Shown: positions 20,601 through 31,056, counted from the first letter of the stretch. The stretch is DNA of 64,000 nt from Aplysia californica (GCF_000002075.1 NW_004797425.1:323247-387246); one strand, 5' to 3'. Notes: a model not told the origin generated them from the letters alone. A program made the numbers and translations.

Positions 20601-23600
20601 GCATTACCCACCTATAATACAAAAAATATGATGCACTTAATGACTGATTGAAGAAATACGGTACAAAAAGACTCAAGCCCTATTTAAGCCGCAAATTAGA
20701 ACATACATCCTTTGGAGAAATTCTAATATTGCAGGGATTTTAACAGTTTTTCCTACATACACAGCCAAACTCAGTACAGTGAAAACATTGTACAGTTCAA
20801 AGATGAAAAGAATTCGCAAAAACACCTTGGATTTGTTGTGAGAAAACAAAACAAAAAACAGGCTTTCTTCCATGAGATAAAGAGAAGCTAACCACATTAC
20901 AAAAGTCAACACAGAAAAAGAAAAATGACAGACTGAAATAAGAGAATCACCAAACAAAAAGAAACTCATGGTTTTACTGGAGAGCACGACCCTAAAAACC
21001 ATAATTAATAATTATGAAGATAAAAATGTCTAGTAGTAATTGGTAATTGGTATGGGCAAAATAAGAGGGCATGAGACGTATATTAAATTTGTCGACACCA
21101 TATTTGTCTCAGTGCAGAGGGCAAAAAATCTATCAATACCAATACTATCAGCAAATGTGACAATACAGTCAGTTTCTTGATAGCAAGATGCAATATATGG
21201 TCTATTGGCTCGTAACATCCAACCAGTCATTATTTTACTTTTTTTTAGACTTCTTTATTTTCTTAGTCCATATTATAATCCATTTAATAGATGATAAAAA
21301 CTTAAGAAGTTAAGTTTTTTAAATATTTCAAATGAGAGAATACTTGAAGTAAAAAACATTAAACTTCAATAAAATATGAGTGGGCAACATTAACTTACCG
21401 CTCAATGTCTTTCAAAATAGGGATTAAATGCAAAAAACAAAAATGATATTTGAATTCCTCATAAAAGGAAACATGACCAAGAATGGGATGTGAAATCCAC
21501 CTGAGCCAAGCTCAAGATTGACCCTAGTCATCTATTTTTCATGCCACGCCAGCATAGAGCAAGGATATGCAACAAATTAGACAAGAATATAGAGGTATAC
21601 ATGAGATGAGACGAGATGAGATGAGATGAGATGGGATGAGATAAGACGTGATAAATCTTTATTGTCCAGTTCCCGGCAGATTGGTTTGGTGTGTCACCAT
21701 GTACCTGCATACAAGGGCTGTCCAAAAAGTAACATGAAAGAGACCACTGGATAATCTATTTTACATGGATCTACATAAATAATAAAAACTTTCGCTTTAT
21801 GCAGTAAGGCCATACAGCTACTTCCCAACATAGCCCACAAAAAGGTAGACAGGTAGGTCACGTGCTGCTATTGGAACTTGAGCACAAAAAGTAACATAGA
21901 TTTCCTTTTGTGCAGTTTATAGACTGTAAAAAGAACTATTACTTCTCTAGTTATGACCACTTTCCTTTTTTTAAAATAAGAGTTTAAGCATTTGCAACAC
22001 AAATTGGTCGCATTAGTGCTGAAGATTAGAGGTGTTACTAGAGAGAAGATACAAAGAAAAGAAAGAGAAGATAAGAATAAGGACTATAGATGTTAGATGG
22101 GAAAGGACCAAAGTACGCAAGAACACATACCCTTCTGGAGATTTGATCTACGTACATTTGATAGGGGATAAGTCTTAACTTCTGGCACAGTGTGGTCATT
22201 TATAGACCAACTAGTGTCAGAAATGAAAGATCAATTACAAAGAGCCTTACCCTAGGGTCACCACTGAGATCAAGCCCAATGACCAAGCCCCCAGACTCTT
22301 TCATGAGCTTCTCAGCCAGATCAACTGTAAGCTCTCCGACTTTGACCCCGTGCCTCCGGTCAATAGAGACCAGCAGCCTGACCACTATGTCCAGTCCTTC
22401 TCTCTCACAGTCTTTCACAGCACGAAGCATTGTGCGTATGTACAGTTCTCGTGTCATGCCTGTCTCAGGAATTTCTTTAGGGGTAGATCGAAGTTCCAGG
22501 TACTTGACATTGTCCTGGGCAAATTCTGTGATGACTCTGTGTGTGAGCTATGAGGCAACAGATATAGTAGACGCTCAGTACCATACACATAATATATAAT
22601 AAATTTCTTTCATTCTGACATTTATATCACATTTGCTAATTTGAATTTTTAAAATGTGATAGTCAACATCGCTTCTCGGCCTTTTGGCTAAGATCAAAGT
22701 GTAGTATATGGTCCCGACTTTACGGCCTTAACCCTGTCCATATGCCTGGGGTCATTTTGTACCCCAGGAGTTGCATTCTTCACATTTCAGAATACTTCTA
22801 GTGCGAGGATCTCTTTGAAACTTTTAGTATTTCTCAAAAAATCATTTTGACAGACTGCTATGCAAAACGTACAGATTGGATGGATTAACAAGTAAATTTC
22901 CTCTTTGAAAGCGGGGGCACAGAGTTCCCCCACACCTTATGGATACGATAGTAAAACACGATGTACCGATAGGGTTAATTGGACCTGCTACTAGAACACA
23001 CACACTAGCTCAAGCCTGATTTACGCACTGCGATTCAGGAACTTAACGGAGAAGAGGTGTAAAATTATGACTTGAGTCAAATCCCTGATCATAAATTAAT
23101 TGTAACAGTCTTACGCCTCCATTGACATAATATTAAGGTCACTTAGGAGGTAAACAGTTCGACCCTGCCCGGCAGAGCCAACCCCGGCTCAATAAAATAT
23201 AGCATTCTAGCAGAAAGACAGAGAAACTTGGATAACCTGATTTCAATCACTAACCTGCATCTTTAGCATGCCATGGCAAAATGCTTCACTGCTAGTGCTA
23301 CATCAAATGTCAGAAGGCAATTTACTCACTGTGTATACAGCTTCCTCTGTTCGAACTAGTTGCTGAATTTTGGAGAAGAGTAGGAAACTCCTGGTGGAGA
23401 AGAAAAGGGAAGCATTATTGATATAACAAAAGAAAAAACACTATGATCAAACTTGCATCTTTAACATACCATGGCTGCTGGCAAAAAGCTTCACCATTAC
23501 ACCAGACGCCAGAAGATTTTTTTTTCCCTACAGTTGATTAAAATCAAAATCAAATATTATGATATATTAGGATATAATGTGGGGGGGGGGGGCTGAAAGC

Positions 23601-25139
23601 GCAAAATGTTAACTCTTCTGGACAGAATGTCGCAGGTTTACCCTTGCTATCAGATTGATATTATCCATCAAAACCATTTACTTGTACTGTTAATATGACC
23701 AATCAATGACCAAAACTAAGTCTTAATAGTAAATCTCTGTGAGTAGCTCATGTTGAGCACTTGTACAGGTACCTTATTCTCAGTACACTTTGCTCCTGCA
23801 GCTTCAGCGATTTCAAATACTTCATCCTCAAACTCATAACAATATTCTATCTTACTTACTTACTTATCCATCTCTTGTACCTCCAGGGCGTCGACAGGAA
23901 TATTCTATATTTACTTATTTTTCATATCAAATCCTGAAATCAATGAAAAATACATTAGCAGGAGACATAGTAATTGCTTAGACTTAGAGAAAACCAAAAG
24001 AAAAGAAGAAGAACAGTGAGAAGTGCAGCTCCGAGAGCAATATCCTTACCCATCAATTTCTTTGTGAGAAGAAATGTGCAGCTCTTCTATACTGTGGTCA
24101 CCTGTCTGCCCACCGAGAGCAATCAGCTCATGTAAGGAGTCCACACTGTAACTTGTGTTTAGATGAGCATGCAGCTCCTGAAGAACAAAACATGAAGAAG
24201 AAAAAATGTATTAGTAATGATAAGTTCCTACAGTTGATAAATATACCAAATGCTGAAACCAGTAACAAAAGAGTCACATAATGCAGTGTTGAGACAAAGA
24301 TCCGAATGGTCTTGTTGAATTTCCATGGTCCAAGTCTGGTAACATGCAAGACAGCATATGAATAATTTTGCAACAAAATGCCCATTATCAATTTTTACGG
24401 TTTTGAGAAAAATGAAAATTTCTGTTCTTGGCCTACTTACTGAATAGAAATGAAAAATTCTGCTTTTAGAGTAAACATGATGTAAGACACAATGGTATAC
24501 CATAGTTTCAGACAGACTTTGAAAACGTTTTTTCTAGAGTTTTGTGTTCAAATTAATGTCATACACATATAATAAACCATGTTATATTGTACATTGATAG
24601 GTGACACAAGTCGGTATCCATATTCAAGCTTGATTAAGCTTCAGCTCATAACATATTTTGTAACATACTAAAACTTTCTCCAGATAATCAAACTCTAGGT
24701 AGAATAGAGCTCAAAAGAAATTTATCAAAATACTGTATTCAAAATTGGGGACAATAAATTGTCAAAGTACACTTCTATAGCTGAAATGATGGTTAAGGCT
24801 TTATCTTTCACTAGAGACTTCGTTACAATGTATTATTTCTTTTGAGACTCCCAGCAAGAACTTAACTTGAATGATATCAGTACATTATTCTCTTTTCGTC
24901 AGATTGATACAAGGACATTTAAAAAATAAGACAAGCTTATAATTTTACAGACATTGTCATATGAACAAAACTTGTAGATGTGTACACCTGTCCAACACAA
25001 CTACTAAAAACAGAACAAGAACTTTTGAAAACGCAAGCATGATAGGATGGAGACACAATTCACATTCAGAAGTTACCACTTTCGGAAGCTGATGGCAAAA
25101 TTCCAGCAAACTGAGACTGACTTCCGACTCGTCCATCAT
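16605..25139 (-). CDS. ADAL: ADAL, N6-methyl-AMP deaminase (adenosine deaminase-like)
   Basis: Complete gene with eight coding exons: 25077-25139, 24050-24177, 23330-23390, 22251-22547, 20531-20611, 19702-19855, 17343-17443 and 16605-16793. They sum to 1074 bases, or 357 residues, the length typical of ADAL. All junctions keep frame. The family hydrolyses N6-methyl-AMP (and related N6-substituted AMPs) to IMP in the cytosol, using zinc in a TIM-barrel active site. Visible motifs: ELHAHLN (H24, H26, metal ligands), KYLELRSTP, GLDLSGDP (175-182), AVHLAE (H207 ligand, catalytic E210), RVGHGT (H234) and LCTDGKGV (D297 ligand). The family usually reads TDD at the last site; here the second Asp is Gly298. 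The start is the first of two adjacent ATGs, soon after an apparent 5' UTR splice acceptor at 25181/25182. The intron between the exons at 23330-23390 and 22251-22547 carries a U2 fragment and a TTAA-flanked MITE. Confidence 0.97.
17076..17240 (-). mobile_element. SINE family S
   Basis: Minus copy within the last ADAL intron. Tail CAAGTGCCATAAAACG, head GGGTGGTTGGCGGGGTGCTC. Confidence 0.78.
17343..17443 (-). CDS. ADAL: ADAL exon with CITSN and HPVVLC
   Basis: 101 bases, residues 262-295. EACITSN corresponds to the family's ELCLTSN, and LEQHHFKYWLDKSHPVVLC follows. Acceptor CCACAG, donor TGT|GTGAGT. Confidence 0.94.
17568..17622. repeat. (AAT)n microsatellite
   Basis: About 18 AAT units adjoining the left end of the element at 17620-18538. 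Confidence 0.95.
17620..18538. mobile_element. pogo-like TIR element, about 0.9 kb
   Basis: The left end AGTAGTCTCTGCCTTAGATC matches the reverse complement of the right end (GATCTTAGGTGGAGACTACT), closing with TA on the right. Subterminal AAGATCCC phrases recur at both ends. No transposase is recognisable. It lies in the ADAL intron between exons 19702-19855 and 17343-17443. Confidence 0.6.
18584..18620. repeat. (AAT)n/(GAT)n microsatellite
   Basis: AATAAT units followed by GATGAT units, abutting a family B SINE tail. Confidence 0.9.
18618..18680 (-). mobile_element. SINE family B tail fragment
   Basis: The minus strand shows the family B 3' end (GTGCATAGAGCATGCTATAG and a GCGCTGTATAAATATAATCA-type tail). 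Confidence 0.55.
19364..19640 (-). pseudogene. C2H2 zinc-finger gene relic
   Basis: The minus strand reads AFECSKCGKLFSARIDF, then ICHSRSH and a stop two codons later. This is an exact C-x2-C-x12-H-x3-H zinc-finger layout with the conserved Phe. About 150 bases upstream another frame has HRSSAGEFCKKC, resembling an H-linker-C junction. Downstream, near 19310-19350, SISLEKYLRLQRHCSSS looks like the second half of a further finger in another frame. Frames are broken and there is no intact gene. It probably derives from a processed or transposon-carried copy. It lies inside an ADAL intron, on the same strand as ADAL. Confidence 0.5.
19702..19855 (-). CDS. ADAL: ADAL exon with RVGHGT
   Basis: 154 bases, residues 211-261 and the first base of 262. 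The donor ATAG|GTCAGG is weak, but it is the one that keeps frame with KVPIEACITSN. Confidence 0.93.
19996..20148 (-). mobile_element. SINE family S
   Basis: Minus copy, tail GCAAGTGCCGTAAAACTC, 5' end truncated at GGGTGGTTGGTGG. Confidence 0.72.
20531..20611 (-). CDS. ADAL: ADAL exon with catalytic HLAE
   Basis: 81 bases, residues 184-210, ending KLAVHLAE at the donor GAG|GTAGGC. Confidence 0.95.
21600..21720 (-). mobile_element. LINE 3' end with (ATCTC)n-type tail
   Basis: The minus strand reads GGAACTGGACAATAAAGATT followed by repeated TCTCA units. This resembles the 3' ends of RTE/CR1-type non-LTR elements that close in short tandem repeats. No coding part is attached. Confidence 0.45.
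21713..21900. mobile_element. Possible mariner-type end fragment
   Basis: AAGGGCTGTCCAAAAAGTAA resembles the terminal sequence of many mariner elements, and ACTTCCCAACATAGCCC is a phrase also met in them. A second AAAAAGTAAC lies at about 21887. No transposase is present. Confidence 0.35.
21978..22120 (-). mobile_element. SINE family S, diverged
   Basis: Degraded tail (AGTTTAAGCATTTGCAACAC on plus) and body phrases (GAAGATTAGAGGTGTTACTA). The 5' head is not recognisable. Confidence 0.55.
22251..22547 (-). CDS. ADAL: ADAL central exon
   Basis: 297 bases, phase 0 at both ends, residues 85-183, from LTHRVITEF to GLDLSGDPR. The acceptor is the CATAG at 22548; a nearer AG would break the frame. 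Confidence 0.95.
22668..22707 (+). pseudogene. U2 snRNA 5'-end fragment
   Basis: Forty bases match the 5' end of U2 snRNA from its first base (ATCGCTTCTCGGCCTTTTGG, CTAAGATCAA, GTGTAGTAT) with one extra A. They include the branch-point-pairing GTAGTA. The match ends abruptly: the expected CTGTTCTTATCAG is absent, so it is not a functional U2 gene. It is antisense within an ADAL intron, 20 bases from the TTAA of the next element. Confidence 0.85.
22728..22978. mobile_element. TTAA-flanked MITE, piggyBac-like
   Basis: 251 bp starting TTAACCCTGTCC and ending CCGATAGGGTTAA. TTAA flanks and CCCT termini are the piggyBac pattern. Only about the first eight terminal bases pair well, so the call is tentative. 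Confidence 0.45.
23330..23390 (-). CDS. ADAL: ADAL small exon
   Basis: 61 bases, acceptor CTCCACCAG, donor ACA|GTGAGT. Encodes SFLLFSKIQQLVRTEEAVYT (65-84). Confidence 0.9.
24050..24177 (-). CDS. ADAL: ADAL exon with HxH zinc motif
   Basis: Starts ELHAHLN right after the TTCTTCAG acceptor and ends at GG|GTAAGG, phase 2. Encodes residues 22-63 and part of 64. Confidence 0.95.
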
Positions 25140-25181
25140 GAGGATGCTGAAATCTGACTGGTATGTACACACACCTTCAAT
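25077..25181 (-). CDS. ADAL: ADAL exon with start codon and part of the 5' UTR
   Basis: The coding part is 25077-25139 (MMDESEV... to LPKV, 21 codons, phase 0 at the donor GTG|GTAACT). A pyrimidine-rich acceptor (TTTTTAG) at 25182 implies an upstream non-coding exon that I could not locate. Confidence 0.88.
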
Positions 25182-25504
25182 CTAAAAAGAAAGAGTCCTC
25201 CTTTTACATTTTAATCAACGCATGCGTTTAATCAAAGGAGCATAAACCAAACCTGCCAGAACTTCAAGAAATCAGAGATGTAAAGCATGTGCCCAATTTA
25301 CAACTGCAAACTAAAATTAAGCTGTCAAAATGTTACTTATATGTTCCTAGTAATCCAAACAACTGAAAACAAAACTTAGAAAGGCTGTCGACCTAATACG
25401 GATGAAGAATATATATCATAAACTGCATTCTATGAAAATTTTGTATCTGAAGAAAGTAGGCTAATAGAATACTAAAAAATCAGTTTGTGTCTTCAGAGAT
25501 AGAT

Positions 25505-25585
<81 letters not shown>

Positions 25586-26139
25586 TTATCTTAATTTCCC
25601 TAAAAATAAAAACATTTAAGTGAGACACATGTATAAAAAGATAATATTATATACCTGTGTCAGAAATCTCATGATCTAACAATTTTCAGTTATAAAGGCC
25701 TACTTTTTGTCCCTTAACTTGGAGGGAATTGTTTGACACACTTTCAAAATACACCAAGAGGCAAGACCAAGCACACAACTTCAAGAAAAGTTGGCTATCA
25801 ACAAACAAAACTGTTATTTGGGCTATAACCTGTGATGACTGAAGTTATCATGCTTTAGTATTATTAGTAGTAATTTAAACAACAAGAAATGAAATCAGAA
25901 ATAGTAATAAAAAGTAAGTACAATTCCTATCTTTTTTATATTTGATGCACACTACATCTAGATTCTAGATTTGTGTGGGACTTTAGACAACTTGCCTCCA
26001 AAACATAAACAGTTGGACTTAATGAATAAACAGTACTCAGGTTTTGTTGTTGTAATGAGCCTACAATTGTTACTAGGCCTATAAAATGTTTAATTATTAT
26101 GGTGCATGCATGTATTTATTCACAATGATTTAAGTATTT

Positions 26140-26140
<1 letters not shown>
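25182..26140. other. ADAL upstream region, first part
   Basis: Presumably an intron of the ADAL 5' UTR. Holds an (AT)n microsatellite at 25507-25580. Nothing else recognised. Confidence 0.5.
25507..25580. repeat. (AT)n microsatellite
   Basis: About 35 AT units. Confidence 0.97.
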
Positions 26141-26141
<1 letters not shown>

Positions 26142-26193
<52 letters not shown>

Positions 26194-26202
26194 AGTGTGT
26201 GT

Positions 26203-26247
<45 letters not shown>

Positions 26248-26345
26248 TGTGTGTATGTGTGTCTGTGTGTCTGTGTGTGTGTGAGTGAGAGCGAAAAAGA
26301 GAGAGAATGTGAATGAGAAAGAGAGAAAGAGACAGAGAGAGATAG
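26142..26345. repeat. (CT)n(GT)n(GA)n compound microsatellite
   Basis: CT units to 26190, GT units to about 26284, then GA-rich sequence. Confidence 0.96.
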
Positions 26346-26399
26346 AGGGGGGGCGGGCAGGTATCTATATTATTATGGTTCTGAATAATAACAACAGCA

Positions 26400-27630
26400 G
26401 CCACTTATACTTATTACGCATGCGGGAAATCGTTGTAATTTATTGTTCTCGAGAGTTGTATTTTACAGCCCAGGGGTACGTTTACAATTAAGAAATATCT
26501 CTCTCTCCTCACCTAAGCTCTGAGTTGTTGAATCTAGCTTGCCCCTTTTTGTAATGCATGCACGTAGGCCCACTGATTGACCGTCTATTGATGAGATGAC
26601 ATCAGCTGACCAGCGGCCAGTGTCTTCGGTCGGATAGGTCTCCTCTTCGGATAATTAAAAACATGAAATTTTAATGGTCTTTTTCTTTTCTTTTCTTTAT
26701 TAACCCCCCCCCCCCCCCTTAATAGGCCTACTAATAATTAAATAAATGAGGTCTAGAATCTATCGATCTAGATATCTAGATCTAGATCTAGAGCCTAACA
26801 CTCGCACGTCATTTCTTGGCACACAAAATTGCTATTTGAATGATTATGGTTCATTGTGCAAATTGTGGTTACAAGTTACAATTGAGGTTTGTTAGTCAAG
26901 ATATCGGATCGTTCATGGGATGTTATTATAAATTCTCTAGACCTATGAATAATCAAATGGTACCCAGTCTGTCCGTCTCTGTCTGTCTTGTCTCAGTGCA
27001 TACAAGCACGCAGGGTAGATGAAAAGAAAGTCCGCCCCCCATCTGCTTTTTATACTATAGAAATGCAGGTGTTATGGTCTCGATTTATATTTAGCCTATT
27101 AGTATAATAGCAATAATATTAGCCCATGGTCTGTTGATATTAATAATACCGAAGAATTACCTTTTAGGCCTACCCGGAATTACAAGCACAGCTCGAGATG
27201 TCGTAGATCAACATTCATTCAGCGTTGCCAGCTGCATTGCATGTCAGCGTTCGAGAATAGCGCATGCAGTAGGTTAAAATTAGAAGGCTAGGCGGCGTCG
27301 GGTCAAAGTGACCTGTCTCGAACTAGGTCATTAAGATGTATTATGTTTAGGCTATAATTTATATTTGTATTTTTTTATGCGTGCATTTCGTTGGACACGG
27401 GCTCGTCTCGTAATCGGGAATGTTGAACCACTATGATGGCCTTCGATCACGCGTCTGCTTGCGCCTACTGCACAATAATTCCATCCATAACCTAAACTAT
27501 TATAGATCTAGAGGGTTAAAAATACGCGCTCAGTAGAGACCATGTCGCGATTAGGAAAAAAAAAGATGGACTCTCTTTTAAAAGCGATATTTTTCACAGC
27601 TGTAACAAAGATCGTTCATGATAAACGGCG
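26400..27630. promoter_or_regulatory. Likely ADAL promoter region (poorly defined)
   Basis: The GC content rises around 27170-27310. It contains GCGCATGC (about 27262) and ACGCATGCGG (26417), which resemble NRF-1 half sites common in housekeeping promoters. A transcription start cannot be fixed from sequence. A poly-C run lies at 26705-26717, and AGATCT repeats at about 26760-26790. Confidence 0.25.
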
Positions 27631-27631
27631 T

Positions 27632-27980
27632 CGGTGGCATAGTGATTAGGCTCTCGGACTCGCAACCGTAAGGTCGTGGGTTCGAATCCCGTCAGGGGCC
27701 CGACGTTGTGTCCTTGGGAAAGGCACTTTACACGAATTTTCCTCACTTCACCCAGGTGGGAATGGGTACCAGGCTATAGACAGCGAAAGATCTTGTCAGT
27801 TTGTTAGTGTTTGAGCGCTTATTCAGCTGTTTGCACTGTATGCTTCCCGGGAAGCTGAGAATGTTTTTGAGTGTTCTATGGACACTATGGTCTGCTGGGG
27901 TCATAATATAGTGTAAAGCGCATAGAGCCTGCTGTTGAACGGGGATATGCGCTATATAAATGCTATTTATTATTATTATA
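27632..27980 (+). mobile_element. tRNA-derived SINE, family B, full length
   Basis: tRNA-like head with A box (GTGGCATAGTGATTAGGC) and B box (GGTTCGAATCCCG), body with AAAGGCACTTTACACGAA and GCTTCCCGGGAAGCTGAGAA, and tail GCGCTATATAAATGCTATTT ending in TTATTATTAT. Best reference copy for the family, with 46936-47273. Confidence 0.9.
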
Positions 27981-28141
27981 AACCTTTTAAAATCTGTAGA
28001 ACATTTTATTTAGGAAAAGTGTTTGTTTAGTGTTTATTAAGGCATTTTCTAGAATACAGTTAACAGGTGTTTACAAAAATTTTGATCTGTTAAGACAAAT
28101 TGAAAGTCATTGTGAAAAACGTGGCACGGAGAGTTTATAAT
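27980..28141 (+). repeat. Repeat X, left half
   Basis: Begins AAACCTTTTAAAATCTGTAG. The same sequence occurs at 44391-44650. Here it is split by the M6 element at 28142-28811 and continues at 28812-28930. Confidence 0.8.
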
Positions 28142-28811
28142 CTGTCCCCGTAGGATTATGCGAATGTGCGTTTTTTCGCGTAATTCTGCAACATTTGCAT
28201 AATTTTGGATTATCCTCGTTTTTACTTTTTTTTTTCACAAAATAATTAACGCCTCGCCGTGTGGCTAAAGGGACGTAATCACCGTAATAACTCTCAGTTA
28301 CGTTAAAAATTTGTTATTTCCCTTGTTAGAAGATCTTGGTTGTGAGTTGTGATTTTGTTCCTTGAGCATGTTCAATTTTTCAATCCTTCAAAAGTTATCG
28401 TTCTCATGTCTGCTGATATTTCATGTTTGACAGGTGTCCATGGTTTTAGTAATGTGCCAGCATCAGAGGTCCAGATTTCCTTTCTTTTTTTTTTTTTTTT
28501 ACTTTTTTCTTTCCTCGATAGATCTAGATCTACAGTTGAAAGTTACAGAGATTTTTTGATTTTTTAAATTAATTTTTTTAAACTGGTGCGTATTGTTTTC
28601 TTTTCCAAATACACAACAAATTACTGATACTGATATGTTCTGTTTTCAATGTTTCTGTACATAAAACATGAAAATCAGGAAACTTTGTGTTGAAAAAGTG
28701 CAAAACATGTCACGAATGGTTTTACTGTAACTTGCATAATTTTTGCATAATTTTGCTTTTTTTTTAAAACATAATTTGGCCTTCTAAATTTGCATAATTC
28801 TACGGGGACAG
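28142..28811. mobile_element. MITE family M6, long copy, TSD TATAAT
   Basis: 670 bp with inverted ends CTGTCCCCGTAGGATTATGC and the reverse complement of GCATAATTCTACGGGGACAG (19 of 20). TATAAT stands directly on both sides. The host repeat X without the insertion is seen at 44391-44650. Internal GCATAATT phrases recur near both ends. No coding capacity recognised. Confidence 0.85.
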
Positions 28812-28930
28812 TATAATGTTCGATAGTTGAGGAAATATTTGACAACAAGTTGCGCCTCGAATTTTTGACCGCTCTATGAAGACACCAGGATATTAATATT
28901 ATGGCTGTGCAAACTCGCGTTGTTAAAATA
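28812..28930 (+). repeat. Repeat X, right half
   Basis: GGAAATATTTGACAACAAGT and following sequence align with 44547-44620. Confidence 0.75.
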
Positions 28931-29079
28931 ACTTTAAAAGAGTCACAGACACAAAGTATTATGTACTTGAAGCGTCTAGATTTACATTGAATCATTGGGT
29001 TTCATTAATTCTTAAATTAAAAAAAAAAATAGTTCGAGATCTCCGGTAGGCAGCTTAAAGTGTGTCCAATAGTCTAGTT

Positions 29080-29105
29080 TAGATCTAGATCTAGGTCTAG
29101 ATTCT
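29080..29105. repeat. (AGATCT)-type short array
   Basis: Overlapping AGATCT and TCTAGA palindromic hexamers. Similar short arrays lie at 26760-26790, 34740-34757 and 35095-35148. Confidence 0.7.
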
Positions 29106-29147
29106 AGCTGCTTTAGTTTTCTTGTGCTCAAGCTGGTCATCGCTGTT

Positions 29148-29149
<2 letters not shown>

Positions 29150-29186
<37 letters not shown>

Positions 29187-30200
29187 NNNNNNNNNNNNNN
29201 NNNNNNNNNNNNNNNNNNNNNNNNNNNNNNNNNNNNNNNNNNNNNNNNNNNNNNNNNNNNNNNNNNNNNNNNNNNNNNNNNNNNNNNNNNNNNNNNNNNN
29301 NNNNNNNNNNNNNNNNNNNNNNNNNNNNNNNNNNNNNNNNNNNNNNNNNNNNNNNNNNNNNNNNNNNNNNNNNNNNNNNNNNNNNNNNNNNNNNNNNNNN
29401 NNNNNNNNNNNNNNNNNNNNNNNNNNNNNNNNNNNNNNNNNNNNNNNNNNNNNNNNNNNNNNNNNNNNNNNNNNNNNNNNNNNNNNNNNNNNNNNNNNNN
29501 NNNNNNNNNNNNNNNNNNNNNNNNNNNNNNNNNNNNNNNNNNNNNNNNNNNNNNNNNNNNNNNNNNNNNNNNNNNNNNNNNNNNNNNNNNNNNNNNNNNN
29601 NNNNNNNNNNNNNNNNNNNNNNNNNNNNNNNNNNNNNNNNNNNNNNNNNNNNNNNNNNNNNNNNNNNNNNNNNNNNNNNNNNNNNNNNNNNNNNNNNNNN
29701 NNNNNNNNNNNNNNNNNNNNNNNNNNNNNNNNNNNNNNNNNNNNNNNNNNNNNNNNNNNNNNNNNNNNNNNNNNNNNNNNNNNNNNNNNNNNNNNNNNNN
29801 NNNNNNNNNNNNNNNNNNNNNNNNNNNNNNNNNNNNNNNNNNNNNNNNNNNNNNNNNNNNNNNNNNNNNNNNNNNNNNNNNNNNNNNNNNNNNNNNNNNN
29901 NNNNNNNNNNNNNNNNNNNNNNNNNNNNNNNNNNNNNNNNNNNNNNNNNNNNNNNNNNNNNNNNNNNNNNNNNNNNNNNNNNNNNNNNNNNNNNNNNNNN
30001 NNNNNNNNNNNNNNNNNNNNNNNNNNNNNNNNNNNNNNNNNNNNNNNNNNNNNNNNNNNNNNNNNNNNNNNNNNNNNNNNNNNNNNNNNNNNNNNNNNNN
30101 NNNNNNNNNNNNNNNNNNNNNNNNNNNNNNNNNNNNNNNNNNNNNNNNNNNNNNNNNNNNNNNGGAGGAGGAGGAGGAGGAGGAGGAGGAGGAGGAGGAG
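29150..30200. other. (CT)n, assembly gap, (GGA)n
   Basis: CT repeat to 29186, 977 N at 29187-30163, then GGA/GAA repeat. The unresolved bases are probably low-complexity at their edges. Frames crossing the N run are meaningless. Confidence 0.97.
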
Positions 30201-30739
30201 AAGGAGAAGAAGAAGAAGAGGAAGAAGAAGGCAACAACAACAATAATAACAAACATGAAAATAATATACACGTATAAAGCAGGCCTGTAATATCAAGATG
30301 TTCTTTTCAAAACTATAATTGCAGACTGATTGGAGCCGTCTACCCGACGGTCTACTGAGACGTTACTGTTCTACTCGATGGTTTACAATGAAGTTTCTAT
30401 TTTATTTCATGTTCTTCAACGGGCCAGCCTGATAACTGCTCTACTTCTATCAGTTTGATACAGGCTTGGTACTGTCATTAAAGACTTCTTCTCGGGATGA
30501 TAGCGTTGTAAAATTGTTTCAGATAATATGTATCTTGTTTGTTTTTCAAACTGCAAGTGAATGAAACTTTGAATCTCACAGTTTCCAAACGAATGCATCC
30601 ATCGCGTAAACACCTCCACTTTCGATCAGTCATCCCACGCCGTTTTTGTTCTCATGTATAGGCCTAATAAATCCAAGGCCTGAACTGCAGTTGACATCGT
30701 CCCGTTACTGTCACAACTTATACATGTACATGTATTTAT
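30201..30739. other. Stretch without recognised features
   Basis: The open frame at 30416-30619 (minus) does not resemble a known family and lacks splice context. Confidence 0.45.
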
Positions 30740-31000
30740 TAATGATCCTTTTCTTTTCTTTCTTTTGTCTTTGAGAGCGTTGTTCGTCCACGACAGCATG
30801 TGGTCTTCCAATAATGATCCCCCATTCTGGTCTGTCTGCTGCTGTCCCTCTGATGTTATCTTGCCACCTTATTTCTGGTCTTCCTCTTGATCGTTTTCTT
30901 GTTCTTGCATGGTCTCCATTCATCTTTTTGTCCAAATGTTTTCTTTCATTCTACATGTACTAAAGGTGGCCGGCCCATTTCTCTTTGTATCGGAATATAG
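30740..31000 (-). mobile_element. LINE reverse-transcriptase C-terminal fragment
   Basis: The minus strand reads EKWAGHL, then TRKRSRGRPEIRWQDNIRG and ADRPEWG. These are the KWAGH, KRxRGRPxxRWxDDI and DRxxW signatures of the region after the reverse transcriptase in non-LTR elements. In-frame breaks are present upstream. Confidence 0.7.
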
Positions 31001-31056
31001 GGTAAAAAGGGGGAAAGAAGAGCAGAGGAAGACAAAGTAAGAGTTAATTTGAGAAA

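Noticed and set aside
22668-22707. Functional U2 snRNA gene
   Set aside because: Only the first 40 bases are present; the Sm site and later stem-loops are missing.
29012-30296. Long open frames of 370-420 codons on both strands
   Set aside because: They are open only because the 977 N bases contain no stops; the edges are CT and GGA repeats.
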